Positions 16,380-24,742 of a DNA stretch of 64,000 bases are shown piece after piece. Every line of letters starts with the position of its first letter. Positions within the stretch are counted from its first letter, which is position 1. The notes under the pieces were generated by a model. The model saw only the letters and a list, made by a program, of their open reading frames with translations. It was not told where the DNA came from and did not search any database. Both the position numbers and the translations under genes were made by a program. This stretch comes from an uncultured Clostridia bacterium (GTDB lineage: Bacteria > Bacillota > Clostridia > Oscillospirales > Acutalibacteraceae), in the NCBI GenBank assembly GCA_937876205.1, contig CALEII010000046.1, positions 12,251 through 76,250 on the forward strand. The letters are read 5' to 3'.

Positions 16380-17852
16380 ATGATGAAAAGAAAATGTTTG
16401 TCCATAGCAAAAAAATCTCTGACATTATTGCTTGCTTTTACACTTGTAGGTGTTGTTGCGATTCCTGCTTCAGCTCAGCAGGCAGAGAAGAATTACATAA
16501 TTGACAATCCATATGAAGATATTGACTGGGATACATGGGGCAGTTATAAAACACAGCTTCACTGCCACACAAACGCAAGTGACGGTTTTCTGCCGATTCA
16601 TGAGTTTGTGCAGAAGCACTATGATATGAATTATGACATTGTTGCCCTCACAGACCACGGAACAATCAACAAAGGCTGGAATGTAGCTCCCGAGCTTGTT
16701 CCCATTATGCGACTTATCAAATATGAACGCTCACAGATGAAGCCTGTTGAGCCTCTCACAGCTGAGGAATATGAAGCATATCTTACAGGCACAGCTCATT
16801 CCGATACAAGAACACACGAAAACGGTATGCTTGATGTCCCCAAGGGTATTGAACTGAATATGGCAACTCCCATTGCAGACTGTCATCTCACAGGTTATTT
16901 CTCAGACTACGGTCAGGGACTTGCAGGTGTTTTCGGTGACTATGAAACTCCCTCTGCAGGCGTTATGGCTGACGGCGGCATATCATTCCTTTCACACGTT
17001 GGTGAATATGTCTACACTGATAAGGATTCTTATAACTATGTCGGTCAGAAAATTGATGAATACTATGTCAATAAATTTGCAAGACTTTTTCTTGACTATC
17101 AGGGTTCATCACTTGGTATGGGCATAAACAGTGCAAGTGATGCTCATACCCGTTGTGACAGAATTCTCTATGACCAGATACTTCAGAAGACAATTCCCAA
17201 CGGCGTTGTGCCTTGGAATAACACTTTTGCAGATTCACACAACGAACAGTCAATAAATGATGCTTACACCTGGACCTGGATGGAAAACTTCACAATGGAG
17301 GATTTCCGTGAAAGCCTTGAAAAGGGTCAGTTCTTCTCTGTTTCACACTATTCAAACGGCGTTGAGCTCAACGGTATGGAAGAAATCCCCGGCTACAGTG
17401 AGCAGAGAGTTGTTGACGAAAAGCTCTATCTTCTTGACAATACTCCCAATGTAACAAGACTTGATGTTGACCAGGAGAATGATACAATCACAGTTGAAGG
17501 CGAAAACTTCAACCTTATCACCTGGGTTTCAGACGGTAACGTTATTCTCCGTGAAGAAATCACAGACGGCAAGGCAACTCTTGACCTGCACAGAGAAGAC
17601 CTTCTTGCAGAGCCGTATATGTTTGTAAGATTTTATATTACAGGTGAAAACGGTATCTGCTATTCACAGCCTATGGTTCTGAATGTTGAGGGCGAAGAAT
17701 TCCCCTCAGTTGAAGTTCCTGAAACACGGGATATTTCAACAGTCCTCAGAGACCTTGTAACCTTCATTGACAAGATTTTCTTCAAATACAATCCCATTAT
17801 CTGGGCTTTCAAGTATTTCGCACTGGGATATAATCCGTTAGAAAGACTTTAA
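16380..17852 (+). CDS. Secreted PHP-domain phosphoesterase-like protein
   Basis: A 490-residue exported protein. Residues 1-32 are a classical signal peptide (KRK, hydrophobic core, ASA cleavage site). The PHP metal site starts with LHCHTNASDG (His61, His63) and LTDHGT (Asp92, His93); further histidines occur in FLSHVGEY and SASDAH. PHP proteins hydrolyse phosphoesters using a multinuclear metal site. Residues 365-430 look like a beta-sandwich. The C-terminus ends with an unusual aromatic, amphipathic helix (DLVTFIDKIFFKY) similar to tails of the esterase at 35106 and the GH3 at 53839. Substrate unknown. AGGAGG precedes the start. Confidence 0.85.
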   Translation: MMKRKCLSIAKKSLTLLLAFTLVGVVAIPASAQQAEKNYIIDNPYEDIDWDTWGSYKTQLHCHTNASDGFLPIHEFVQKHYDMNYDIVALTDHGTINKGWNVAPELVPIMRLIKYERSQMKPVEPLTAEEYEAYLTGTAHSDTRTHENGMLDVPKGIELNMATPIADCHLTGYFSDYGQGLAGVFGDYETPSAGVMADGGISFLSHVGEYVYTDKDSYNYVGQKIDEYYVNKFARLFLDYQGSSLGMGINSASDAHTRCDRILYDQILQKTIPNGVVPWNNTFADSHNEQSINDAYTWTWMENFTMEDFRESLEKGQFFSVSHYSNGVELNGMEEIPGYSEQRVVDEKLYLLDNTPNVTRLDVDQENDTITVEGENFNLITWVSDGNVILREEITDGKATLDLHREDLLAEPYMFVRFYITGENGICYSQPMVLNVEGEEFPSVEVPETRDISTVLRDLVTFIDKIFFKYNPIIWAFKYFALGYNPLERL

Positions 17853-17860
17853 TTGAGTAT

Positions 17861-17894
17861 AAAAAACAGTCGGTCAGTGCCGACTGTTTTTTTT
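17861..17894. terminator. Bidirectional terminator, PHP gene and murD
   Basis: An 11-bp stem, AAAACAGTCGG/CCGACTGTTTT, with a 6-base loop and T tracts on both strands, between convergent genes. Confidence 0.9.
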
Positions 17895-17896
17895 GC

Positions 17897-19195
17897 TTAG
17901 TTTTTTTCTTTTACAAGATGTTTGAAATGGTTGCCCTTTTCTTCAAAATCACGGTAATGGTTGTAGCTTGCTGCTGCAGGCGACATAATGCAGGCCTTGC
18001 CTTTTGCCGTATGTGCCACGCAGAAGTCAACTGCATCGGGCAAGTCTTTTGCTTTATACATACAGAGGGCTGTTCCGATTTTTGCAATATTGTCTGCAAT
18101 ATTGTGCCCTGTCTCAGGCAGGCATACAAGATTGTCAATTGTGAGTACCGAAAGAGCTTTTTCAAACTCCGTATAGTCAAGACCTCTGTCAAGACCTCCG
18201 ATTATGAGTGTGCCCACATTGCCTATTGCTTCCACGGCACAAAGCACCGCTTCGGGAATGGTGGCAATGGAGTCGTTATAGTAATCAACACCGCCGAAGG
18301 TGCCGAAATATTCCATTCTGTTGGGGATTCCCTCAAAATTCTCAATTGCACGGCGGATTGATGCTTCATCTGCACCAATAGTCTTTGCCGCTGCTGCTGC
18401 AAAACCTATGTCCATAGCATTGTGTCTGCCTCTGAGATTTTTGTTGAGTCCCGTGAGCGTTGCCACAAAGCTGTCAGGTTCCGAATATACCTTTATACAC
18501 TGTGATTTAAGAGAATCTGTGTCAATATATTCACTGAGCCCCTGTGTGCCGTTGAAAATGAAGAAATCCTCTGCTGTCTGATGCTTTACGATATTGAGCT
18601 TTGAATTCACATAACCTGTGAAGCCTTCTTCATAGTGGTCAAGATGCTCTTCATAAACATTTGTCATAACAGCCACGTGCGGAGAGCTTCTTGTGAACTC
18701 AAGCTGATGTGACGACATTTCAATTACCGCAATGCTGCCCTCGGGCTTGTTGATTTCTTCAAATACGGGAATACCCATATTGCCTATAAGAGAAACGTCT
18801 GCACCTGTTTCACTGAGCATTCTGTAAATCAGTGTTGATGTGGTTGTTTTTCCCTTTGTGCCTGTGATTCCCACAATCGTGCAGTCAGCGAATCTTAAAA
18901 ACATATCAGTCTGACAGGTGATTTCGGTTGTGTCAGGGTATCTTACGCCCACAAAAGGTATACCGGGACTCTTGAAAACAAGGTCGTAATTTCCCAGGTG
19001 AGCAAGATAATCGTCACCGCAGTCAAAGGAAATATTTGAGTCTTCGAGAATTACTGCATTTTTGTCACCTATTGTAAGGTGCTTTTCGGGCAGATATTTT
19101 CTTATAAAGTTGTATGTGGATTTACCTTCTCTGCCGAAGCCGAGAATGAGTATGTTTTTGTCTCTTATATAATCAATCAACTGATTGGCAGACAT
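17897..19195 (-). CDS. murD: UDP-N-acetylmuramoyl-L-alanine:D-glutamate ligase
   Basis: Adds D-glutamate to UDP-MurNAc-L-Ala in peptidoglycan synthesis, in the cytoplasm. The ATP site reads GITGTKGKTTT, followed by the Mur central domain (EMSSHQLE, NVYEEHLDHY) and the C-terminal ligase domain (FEGIPNRMEYFG, YNDSIATIPEA, GGLDRG). The 432-residue length is typical. It lies outside a division/cell-wall cluster, alone between convergent and divergent neighbours. Confidence 0.95.
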   Translation of the reverse strand: MSANQLIDYIRDKNILILGFGREGKSTYNFIRKYLPEKHLTIGDKNAVILEDSNISFDCGDDYLAHLGNYDLVFKSPGIPFVGVRYPDTTEITCQTDMFLRFADCTIVGITGTKGKTTTSTLIYRMLSETGADVSLIGNMGIPVFEEINKPEGSIAVIEMSSHQLEFTRSSPHVAVMTNVYEEHLDHYEEGFTGYVNSKLNIVKHQTAEDFFIFNGTQGLSEYIDTDSLKSQCIKVYSEPDSFVATLTGLNKNLRGRHNAMDIGFAAAAAKTIGADEASIRRAIENFEGIPNRMEYFGTFGGVDYYNDSIATIPEAVLCAVEAIGNVGTLIIGGLDRGLDYTEFEKALSVLTIDNLVCLPETGHNIADNIAKIGTALCMYKAKDLPDAVDFCVAHTAKGKACIMSPAAASYNHYRDFEEKGNHFKHLVKEKN

Positions 19196-19337
19196 AAAAC
19201 CATCTCCTTGATTGTATGATTTATATTCAGGAAAATTGTTCCCGTAACAAGTCTATTTTATTATACATTATTTATATCAAAAATCAAGGTGTCGTGAAAA
19301 AACGACAAAAAAGATTAAAAAATCGTTCTCAAATCTC

Positions 19338-19366
19338 TTGACATAGTCTGTACATTATTGTATAAT
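19338..19366 (+). promoter_or_regulatory. Consensus promoter of rpsU
   Basis: A perfect TTGACA-N17-TATAAT promoter, fitting a highly expressed ribosomal protein gene. Confidence 0.9.
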
Positions 19367-19372
19367 GGCAAA

Positions 19373-19394
19373 GTATCAATTTGAGAATTGATAC
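19373..19394 (+). promoter_or_regulatory. Leader hairpin of rpsU
   Basis: An 8-bp stem, GTATCAAT/ATTGATAC, with a 6-base loop, lies at the 5' end of the predicted transcript. No T tract follows, so it is not a terminator. It may stabilise the mRNA or take part in control by S21; that is inference. Confidence 0.45.
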
Positions 19395-19442
19395 AAAAGT
19401 TTGAGATTAACCCCTGCGGTAAATGCGGAGGGAGGGAATATA

Positions 19443-19619
19443 ATGAGCCAGATCAAAGTTAAAGAAAATGAATCCTTGGACAGTGCGCTCAGACGTTTTA
19501 AGCGTCAGACTTCAAGAGATGGTATCATCCAGGAAGTTCGTAAAAGAGAACACTATGAGAAGCCTTCTGTTGCAAGAAAGAAGAAGTCCGAGGCAGCTCG
19601 TAAGCGTAAGTTTAAGTAA
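19443..19619 (+). CDS. rpsU: 30S ribosomal protein S21
   Basis: A 58-residue S21, a small basic protein of the 30S platform. MSQIKVKENESLDSALRRFK is the family N-terminus, and the C-terminus is Arg/Lys-rich. I chose the ATG at 19443 because GGAGGGAGG lies 5-13 bases upstream; the frame is open 14 codons further without family similarity. Strong promoter and leader hairpin upstream. Confidence 0.97.
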   Translation: MSQIKVKENESLDSALRRFKRQTSRDGIIQEVRKREHYEKPSVARKKKSEAARKRKFK

Positions 19620-19630
19620 TTGATTTTGAC

Positions 19631-19662
19631 GGCGGGTTCTGTTAAGAGCCCGTCATTCTTTT
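19631..19662 (+). terminator. Terminator-like hairpin between rpsU and the M24 peptidase
   Basis: A 10-bp stem GGCGGGTTCT/AGAGCCCGTC (two G-T pairs) with a GTTA loop, followed by ATTCTTTT. The peptidase ribosome site starts right after it, so partial read-through is likely. Confidence 0.6.
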
Positions 19663-19675
19663 CGTTGAGGTGAAG

Positions 19676-20749
19676 ATGATGAACATTGACCGCCTTATGT
19701 CGGTTATGCCTGAGAATATTGATGCGGCACTCATTATCACCCCCTGCAACAGACGGTATTTTACTTCCTTTGATGCGTCAGACGGTTTTCTGCTTGTCAC
19801 TCGCAAGGGGAGTATTTTTTATACCGACAGCCGATATATAGAGGCGGCAAAAAAACAGATAAAGTGCTGTGATGTTGCAGAGGGTAAGCAGATTTTTGCC
19901 CGGATGAAGGAGTACCTTGCTGAAAGAGGCGTGAAAACCGTTGCGGTTGAGGCAAGCGGTATGTCTCTTGCCGAGTTTTCAAGGCTTCAGAAAAATGAGC
20001 ATATGAGCTGTTTTGAATTTATTTCAGACAATTCTCTTGACAGTGCAATAAATGTATTCAGAAGTGTGAAAAATAAAGAAGAAAAGGGAAAAATACTGAA
20101 GGCGCAGAAAATTGCCGAGGATGCTTTTCTTCATATACTCAGTTTCATAAAAAAAGGCAGAACCGAGAAGGAAATTCAGTTGGAGCTTGATTTTTTTATG
20201 CTTAAAAACGGTGCTGAGGCGCTGTCATTTGATACGATTGCAGTCAGCGGTAAGAATTCTTCAATGCCTCACGGTGTGCCCACAGACAAAATAATTGAAG
20301 ACGGTGATTTTATAACAATGGACTTCGGTGCCGTTGTTGAGGGCTATCACAGCGATATGACAAGAACCGTTGCCGTGGGGTATGTGACCGATGAGCAGAG
20401 ATTTGTTTATGATACGGTGCTTCAAGCCCAGTGTGCGGCACTTGAAATGATAAAAGCAGGCGTTGCTTGTGCCGATGCAGACAAGGCGGCAAGAGATGTG
20501 ATTGCAAATGCGGGCTTCGGTGATTGTTTCGGTCACGGAACGGGACACGGCGTGGGTGTTGAAATTCACGAAATGCCCAATCTCTCACCGAGAAGCACAA
20601 CGACCCTTGAAAAAGGCAACATTGTAACCATTGAACCGGGTATATATCTGCCCGAAAAATTCGGCGTCAGAATTGAAGATATGGTGTATGTGACCGGAAA
20701 CGGGTGTGAAAACCTTACAAAATCGCAAAAAACATTGATTGTTCTTTGA
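19676..20749 (+). CDS. Xaa-Pro peptidase, M24 family
   Basis: A cytoplasmic metallopeptidase that cleaves the N-terminal residue before proline. The creatinase-like N-domain covers residues 1-125; the pita-bread catalytic domain follows with all five metal ligands recognisable: MDFGAVVEGYHSDMTRT (two Asp), GHGTGHGVG (His), TIEPGIYLP (Glu) and VRIEDMVYVT (Glu). I prefer the ATG at 19676 (GAGGTG upstream) over the GTG two codons earlier. At 357 residues, the length is normal for clostridial members. It precedes efp, a common clostridial order. Confidence 0.92.
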   Translation: MMNIDRLMSVMPENIDAALIITPCNRRYFTSFDASDGFLLVTRKGSIFYTDSRYIEAAKKQIKCCDVAEGKQIFARMKEYLAERGVKTVAVEASGMSLAEFSRLQKNEHMSCFEFISDNSLDSAINVFRSVKNKEEKGKILKAQKIAEDAFLHILSFIKKGRTEKEIQLELDFFMLKNGAEALSFDTIAVSGKNSSMPHGVPTDKIIEDGDFITMDFGAVVEGYHSDMTRTVAVGYVTDEQRFVYDTVLQAQCAALEMIKAGVACADADKAARDVIANAGFGDCFGHGTGHGVGVEIHEMPNLSPRSTTTLEKGNIVTIEPGIYLPEKFGVRIEDMVYVTGNGCENLTKSQKTLIVL

Positions 20750-20765
20750 TTTTTGTGAAAAACAC

Positions 20766-20794
20766 TTGAAAAACAGTGCAAAATATATTATTAT
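20766..20794 (+). promoter_or_regulatory. Promoter of efp
   Basis: TTGAAA and TATTAT with a 17-base spacer, 37 bases before the efp start. Confidence 0.6.
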
Positions 20795-20830
20795 TTAAAA
20801 GTAAAGTTATTTATAACGGAGGAAAAAATT

Positions 20831-21388
20831 ATGGTTTCAGCAGGCGATTTCAGAAACGGCGTAACATTTGAAGAAGACGGCAACGTACTTCAGGTTGTTG
20901 AATTCCAGCATGTTAAACCCGGTAAGGGCGCTGCTTTCGTTCGTACAAAGACAAAGAATGTTCTCACAGGTGCGGTTATTGAAAAGAGTTACAACCCCTC
21001 TGCAAAATTCCCCACTGCATTCATTGAGAGAAAAGAAATGGAATATTCATACGAAGACGGTGGTCTCTACTACTTTATGGACCCCGAAACATACGATATG
21101 GTTCCCATCAACGGCTCAGATCTCAGTGACAACTTCAAGTTCGTAAAAGAAAATGAAGTTTGCCGTATCCTTTCATACAAAGGTAAGGTTTTCGGCGTTG
21201 AACCCCCCAACTTCGTAACACTTCAGGTTACTAAGACTGACCCCGGCTTTAAGGGTGATACAGCTACAAACACACTCAAGCCCGCTACACTTGAAACAGG
21301 TGCAGAAATCAAGGTTCCCCTTTTCATTGACGAGGGTGAAATGATTCAGGTTGATACCCGTACAGGTGAATATATGTCAAGAGCCTGA
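20831..21388 (+). CDS. efp: Elongation factor P
   Basis: A 185-residue tRNA-shaped factor that relieves ribosome stalling at polyproline stretches. The loop HVKPGKGAAF contains Lys32, the position modified in many species. The C-terminal OB-fold ends with IQVDTRTGEYMSRA. GGAGG lies upstream. It follows the M24 peptidase and precedes a CD1247-type protein, a known clostridial arrangement. Confidence 0.97.
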   Translation: MVSAGDFRNGVTFEEDGNVLQVVEFQHVKPGKGAAFVRTKTKNVLTGAVIEKSYNPSAKFPTAFIERKEMEYSYEDGGLYYFMDPETYDMVPINGSDLSDNFKFVKENEVCRILSYKGKVFGVEPPNFVTLQVTKTDPGFKGDTATNTLKPATLETGAEIKVPLFIDEGEMIQVDTRTGEYMSRA

Positions 21389-21453
21389 GCATAATTCAGG
21401 ATTTTCTGCATATAGAATTAACGGCGCAAATATTTTTATACGGAGGTTGGATT

Positions 21454-21933
21454 ATGATGACTTTAACAGAAAAGGCAGCATACATCAAAGGTCTTGTGGA
21501 TGGTCTCGAACTCGACGAATCAACAAAGGAAGCAAAGATCATCAAAGCTCTTGTTGATATTGTTGATGATATAACACTCAGCCTTGCTGACGCAGAAGAC
21601 GATATCGCTGTTCTTGCAGATGAAATCGATGAAATTGAAGAGCATCTCAATGCAGTTGATGTTGACCTCTCAGAGGTTGAAGACATCCTTTACGAAGAGT
21701 ATGAGGATGACGACGATTTTGATGATGACTTTGATTGCGATTTTGATTGTGACAGCTGTGAAGGCTGTGACGATTATGATGATGCTTTCGAGTATGAAGT
21801 TGAATGTCCCGATTGCGGCGAAGTTTTCTGCTTCGATGAGTCGGTTTTTGAAGATGATGAGCCTCTCACATGCCCCAACTGCGGTATGGTGATTGATGAA
21901 ATCGAAATCGAAGACGAAGAAGACGAAGATTGA
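21454..21933 (+). CDS. CD1247-type acidic zinc-ribbon protein
   Basis: A 159-residue protein with a conserved helical N-terminus (TEKAAYIKGLVDGLELD) known as the CD1247 N-terminal domain in Clostridia. The middle is extremely acidic, with Asp/Glu runs at about residues 72-110. The C-terminus has a zinc-ribbon signature, CPDCGEVF and CPNCG, and another CDSCEGC cluster. It sits directly downstream of efp, as elsewhere in Clostridia. GGAGG precedes an ATGATG start. Function unknown. Confidence 0.85.
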   Translation: MMTLTEKAAYIKGLVDGLELDESTKEAKIIKALVDIVDDITLSLADAEDDIAVLADEIDEIEEHLNAVDVDLSEVEDILYEEYEDDDDFDDDFDCDFDCDSCEGCDDYDDAFEYEVECPDCGEVFCFDESVFEDDEPLTCPNCGMVIDEIEIEDEEDED

Positions 21934-21942
21934 TATAATCAG

Positions 21943-21970
21943 GGAGGAGCTTAATGCATCCTCCTTTTTT
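21943..21970 (+). terminator. Terminator after the CD1247-type gene
   Basis: Stem GGAGGA/TCCTCC with a short inner GC/GC pair, followed by six T residues. Confidence 0.8.
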
Positions 21971-22061
21971 ATATTTGATATTTTTCTTTATTGTAAAAAT
22001 AATTCGCAAATATTGTGATATTATCATTATATAGTATAAATATGAATGTGAGGTTATGGTT

Positions 22062-22226
22062 ATGAATGGCAATCCCGGTAACACAGTTCTTGATCCTGCT
22101 CCCGAGGTGAACTATACACTCGGTTCTCTTTTTGCATTTTTTGTAAGCTTCTTTTCTTACATAAGAAATTTCTTTGCAGGTTTCAATTCAATCGGCAAGG
22201 CTCCTGAAGACGGCGCAGCAGAATAA
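22062..22226 (+). CDS. Small hydrophobic peptide (54 aa)
   Basis: A 54-residue ORF with GTGAGG 8 bases before the ATG and a terminator 12 bases after the stop. Residues 19-42 are strongly hydrophobic and Phe-rich (YTLGSLFAFFVSFFSYI) with a single arginine before FFAGF; the ends are polar. It could span or lie on the membrane. It converges with the 37-residue peptide gene, sharing the terminator. No homologue family recognised. Confidence 0.6.
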   Translation: MNGNPGNTVLDPAPEVNYTLGSLFAFFVSFFSYIRNFFAGFNSIGKAPEDGAAE

Positions 22227-22238
22227 AAAGAAAAAACA

Positions 22239-22264
22239 AAAAGCATCCCGAGAGGGATGCTTTT
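22239..22264. terminator. Bidirectional terminator between two small peptide genes
   Basis: An 11-bp perfect stem, AAAAGCATCCC/GGGATGCTTTT, with a GAGA tetraloop. Confidence 0.9.
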
Positions 22265-22285
22265 ACGTTTCTCTTAGTGATTAAA

Positions 22286-22399
22286 TTAGAAGTTGAAGAG
22301 GCCTGTAAGGTCACCAAGCATATCACCAAGACCGAGCTTCTCAAGAAGGCCCTTGATAACTTCGATAAGCTTTTTAAGGAGTTCCATGATCTTTTCCAT
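22286..22399 (-). CDS. Tiny amphipathic helical peptide (37 aa)
   Basis: A 37-residue ORF starting MEKIMELLKKLIEVIK, with AAAGGA 10 bases before the ATG. Residues 1-22 form a regular Leu/Ile/Lys/Glu amphipathic helix, followed by LGLGDMLGD and a hydrophobic LFNF end. It matches the 34-residue peptide at 1329-1433 in its first 24 positions with mostly conservative changes, so the two look paralogous. There are no Sec signal, double-glycine leader or export genes nearby. The pattern recalls phenol-soluble modulins and type I toxin peptides, but nothing else supports those roles. Confidence 0.62.
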   Translation of the reverse strand: MEKIMELLKKLIEVIKGLLEKLGLGDMLGDLTGLFNF

Positions 22400-22519
22400 T
22401 TTATAACCATCCTTTCTGTATCTGCCTAGTCGACAGATTTGCTGATGTGTATATTAAACCACAGATTTTGTATATGTGTATGTTAATTTTGTAAACAATA
22501 GGTAAACAAAAAGTTTGTT

Positions 22520-23206
22520 TTATGTTAAATTAAGGATGATTGCGATTATAAAAAGATGTAACGGATAGAAAATATAGAAAAACCATTTTGAGAACGCAGA
22601 ATTATCGCCTTTTTTTCCGTTATAGATGAAAATGACAGGGATAAACAGAAGAAGACCTGCCTGCCAGAGCTGACTGTACCAGTTCTGATCGCTGATAATT
22701 GCAAAAACGGTATTGAGCAGGATGTGAATTGCCGTTATCAGCAGAAATGAAAGCACTGAATTTTTTTTATTGTTTCTCAGAATGTAAAAAGACAGAATCC
22801 ACAGGGGCGCAATAATGCTCCACTCTGAGAAAAACGCTACTGCAAAAAGCAGAAGAATTATTGCTGATTTTGTCGGTTCAGTCTTGATTTCTTCGTAGAC
22901 ATACAATATCAGAAAACCGATGAACAGCGTAAAAATCATATTAAAACGAAAAGCATTTGCGCTGTTGGCAAGAGAATAAGGCAGTTGAGATATTACGGCA
23001 AAGATAAAAAGTCTTGTGCCGTATTTTGTTTTTGATGAGGTGTGAATAAAGCCCTCTGCCACAAAGTAACACATTATAGGTGCCGTAAGTCTGCCGATTA
23101 CGCGCATCAGACACCCGATAGGTGTGCTGACAGGAATGAAAAATGCACTGATGTGGTCTATAAGCATTGCAGCTGCTGCAATATACTTGAGAGTGTTTCT
23201 GCTCAT
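22520..23206 (-). CDS. TraX family membrane protein
   Basis: A 228-residue multi-spanning protein of the TraX family. The conserved start KYIAAAAMLIDHISAFF and the stretch RVIGRLTAPIMCYFVAEGF are diagnostic. About eight membrane segments follow. The F-plasmid TraX acetylates pilin, but chromosomal clostridial homologues are generic membrane acyltransferase-like proteins with unknown substrates. The ATG overlaps the upstream ogg stop by 4 bases, so the two are coupled. Confidence 0.88.
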   Translation of the reverse strand: MSRNTLKYIAAAAMLIDHISAFFIPVSTPIGCLMRVIGRLTAPIMCYFVAEGFIHTSSKTKYGTRLFIFAVISQLPYSLANSANAFRFNMIFTLFIGFLILYVYEEIKTEPTKSAIILLLFAVAFFSEWSIIAPLWILSFYILRNNKKNSVLSFLLITAIHILLNTVFAIISDQNWYSQLWQAGLLLFIPVIFIYNGKKGDNSAFSKWFFYIFYPLHLFIIAIILNLT

Positions 23207-24027
23207 AGGATATTACCGGTTCGCTGAAGGTGGAACATATACTGCTGTGCAATGCCCTCTATACCCTTTGTGCACACGGGCAGCCCGTCGGGATAAAGCC
23301 TGTCGCAGATTCTTCTGATATGTCTGTCAACAGGAAAAGCCTCAACATGACCGAGCCCGAAAAGAATTGTGCAGTCAGCAACCTTTTTGCCGACGCCGTT
23401 AATCTGCATAAGCTCTTTTTCACATTCTTCTGTGCTTTTATAAAACAATGCCTCCAGATTTACGGTGCCGTCAGATACCTTTCTTGCGGCATCAAGAATG
23501 TAAGGCGCACGGTAGCCTGCTCTGATAACCTCAAGAGCTTCAGCATCAAGAGAGGCAATTTTCTCAGCAGACGGGAATGAAAAAGATGCACCCGTCTTTT
23601 CACCGTAATTTGTGCACAGACGGTCAATTATGCCTTTTATGCGTGTTATGTTGTTGCAGGCCGAGATGATAAAAGAGCAAAGTGCCTCCCAGGGCTCCTG
23701 CCTGAGAATTCTGATTGTGCCGTAGTTGTTTATTGCTTCTGCGAGATGTCTGTCTGCTGAAAGGGTATCAAGCACCTGAGCATAATCACGGTTAAAATCA
23801 AAGTAATCGAGAAAAACATCATTGAACTGATTTTCAGTTATTCCGTAAAAACGCAGTCCGTTGTCTGTGGCTTCAACCGTTGTTTCAATTCCTCGCACAA
23901 CACCTGACCAAGAAAGATCGGCATTCTGTTTCCACCTGAATGCCTGCCCGCAGTCAAGTGTTATATCAAGATTGACGGATTCTTTATTGTGGATTTCAAT
24001 ATAATTTTCGGCAGATTTAACAAACAA
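23203..24027 (-). CDS. 8-oxoguanine DNA glycosylase (OGG1 type)
   Basis: A bifunctional base-excision glycosylase/AP lyase. The N-terminal OGG domain shows LDCGQAFRW. The helix-hairpin-helix GPD region reads INGVGKKVADCTILFGLGHV, with the catalytic lysine at GVGKK and the conserved aspartate in PVDRHI. The frame is open to 24174, but the first 49 codons lack family similarity and are A+T-rich. I chose the TTG at 24027 (GGGGTGAG about 6 bases upstream), giving 274 residues; the GTG at 24045 is an alternative. It overlaps the TraX gene. Confidence 0.85.
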   Translation of the reverse strand: MFVKSAENYIEIHNKESVNLDITLDCGQAFRWKQNADLSWSGVVRGIETTVEATDNGLRFYGITENQFNDVFLDYFDFNRDYAQVLDTLSADRHLAEAINNYGTIRILRQEPWEALCSFIISACNNITRIKGIIDRLCTNYGEKTGASFSFPSAEKIASLDAEALEVIRAGYRAPYILDAARKVSDGTVNLEALFYKSTEECEKELMQINGVGKKVADCTILFGLGHVEAFPVDRHIRRICDRLYPDGLPVCTKGIEGIAQQYMFHLQRTGNIL

Positions 24028-24466
24028 AATCGGCTCACCCCGCACTGAAAAATATAGTTCTGAAAAAGAATAAAAGCGACTTGTGTAATAGTCACAAAAA
24101 ATGGTGTAAATTTTTGTATTTGTTTTACTCCAAAAAGTATAACGTGTAAATTTGGTACAACTATTTGTATACAAAAAAAGTTGTCGAAAAAAGTTTTGAA
24201 CATATAAAAATGGAAAAATTAAGGGTCAAAAGCCCTATTTTGCAATGAGTTGTAGACAGTTTGAACAGAGTTTTGAACATTTTTGAACAATATGAGCATT
24301 ATACAAACAGTATAATTTCCTTGCTGGATACTTGTCAAAAAACTCCATAATATAAGTTTGTAACAATTCACAATTGACAAAAATCAGATAGATTTTACTT
24401 GTCTGTATAAACTTTCTTTTTTGTGCAAAAATATAAAACAGAATGCTGAAGGGTGTGTATTATTTT
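24028..24466. other. A+T-rich intergenic stretch, no gene seen
   Basis: It separates divergent ogg and a small membrane protein. The only pattern is TTGAACA, which occurs four times (about 24194-24290) without regular spacing. No hairpin, RNA gene or consensus promoter is convincing. Confidence 0.5.
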
Positions 24467-24736
24467 ATGATAAAGGGCGTCAACAGACAAGTGGTTGAGG
24501 TAGCCGATACAGGCAGTGAATATTTTGAAAAGGCGTTGTTCTTTGTCAATCCCAAATACTACGGGATGACAGACGGCAAGCTCAGGGAGAGAGCGCAGAC
24601 GCTTGTCGGCTCTGCGGGTGCTCCGCCGAGAACAAAGGGGAAACAGAAGCGTAGTAAGATAAAAGTTGTGGCAGAAATTGCAGCCTCTGCGGCAGCAGGT
24701 GCACTGCTTACTCTGCTTACATCAAGCTTTTTCTGA
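24467..24736 (+). CDS. Small conserved clostridial protein, C-terminal membrane helix
   Basis: An 89-residue protein starting MIKGVNRQVVEVADTGSEYF. Residues 1-45 form a conserved soluble region seen in small clostridial proteins of unknown function. A basic linker (RTKGKQKRSKIK) precedes a single Ala/Leu-rich membrane helix at the C-terminus. I chose the second ATG because the first 8 codons lack similarity; GAAGGGTG lies about 12 bases upstream. It converges with tadA, 6 bases from its stop. Confidence 0.72.
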   Translation: MIKGVNRQVVEVADTGSEYFEKALFFVNPKYYGMTDGKLRERAQTLVGSAGAPPRTKGKQKRSKIKVVAEIAASAAAGALLTLLTSSFF

Positions 24737-24742
24737 GCTTTG

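Noticed and set aside
19373..19394. Riboswitch before rpsU
   Set aside because: Only one short stem without alternative pairing or terminator.
22286..22399. AgrD, bacteriocin or type I toxin identity for the tiny peptides
   Set aside because: No AgrB, ABC exporter, double-glycine leader, immunity gene or antisense RNA was recognised. Only the amphipathic pattern is similar.
24180..24300. Four TTGAACA direct repeats as an operator array
   Set aside because: Spacing is irregular, the region is A+T-rich, and no regulator gene is nearby.
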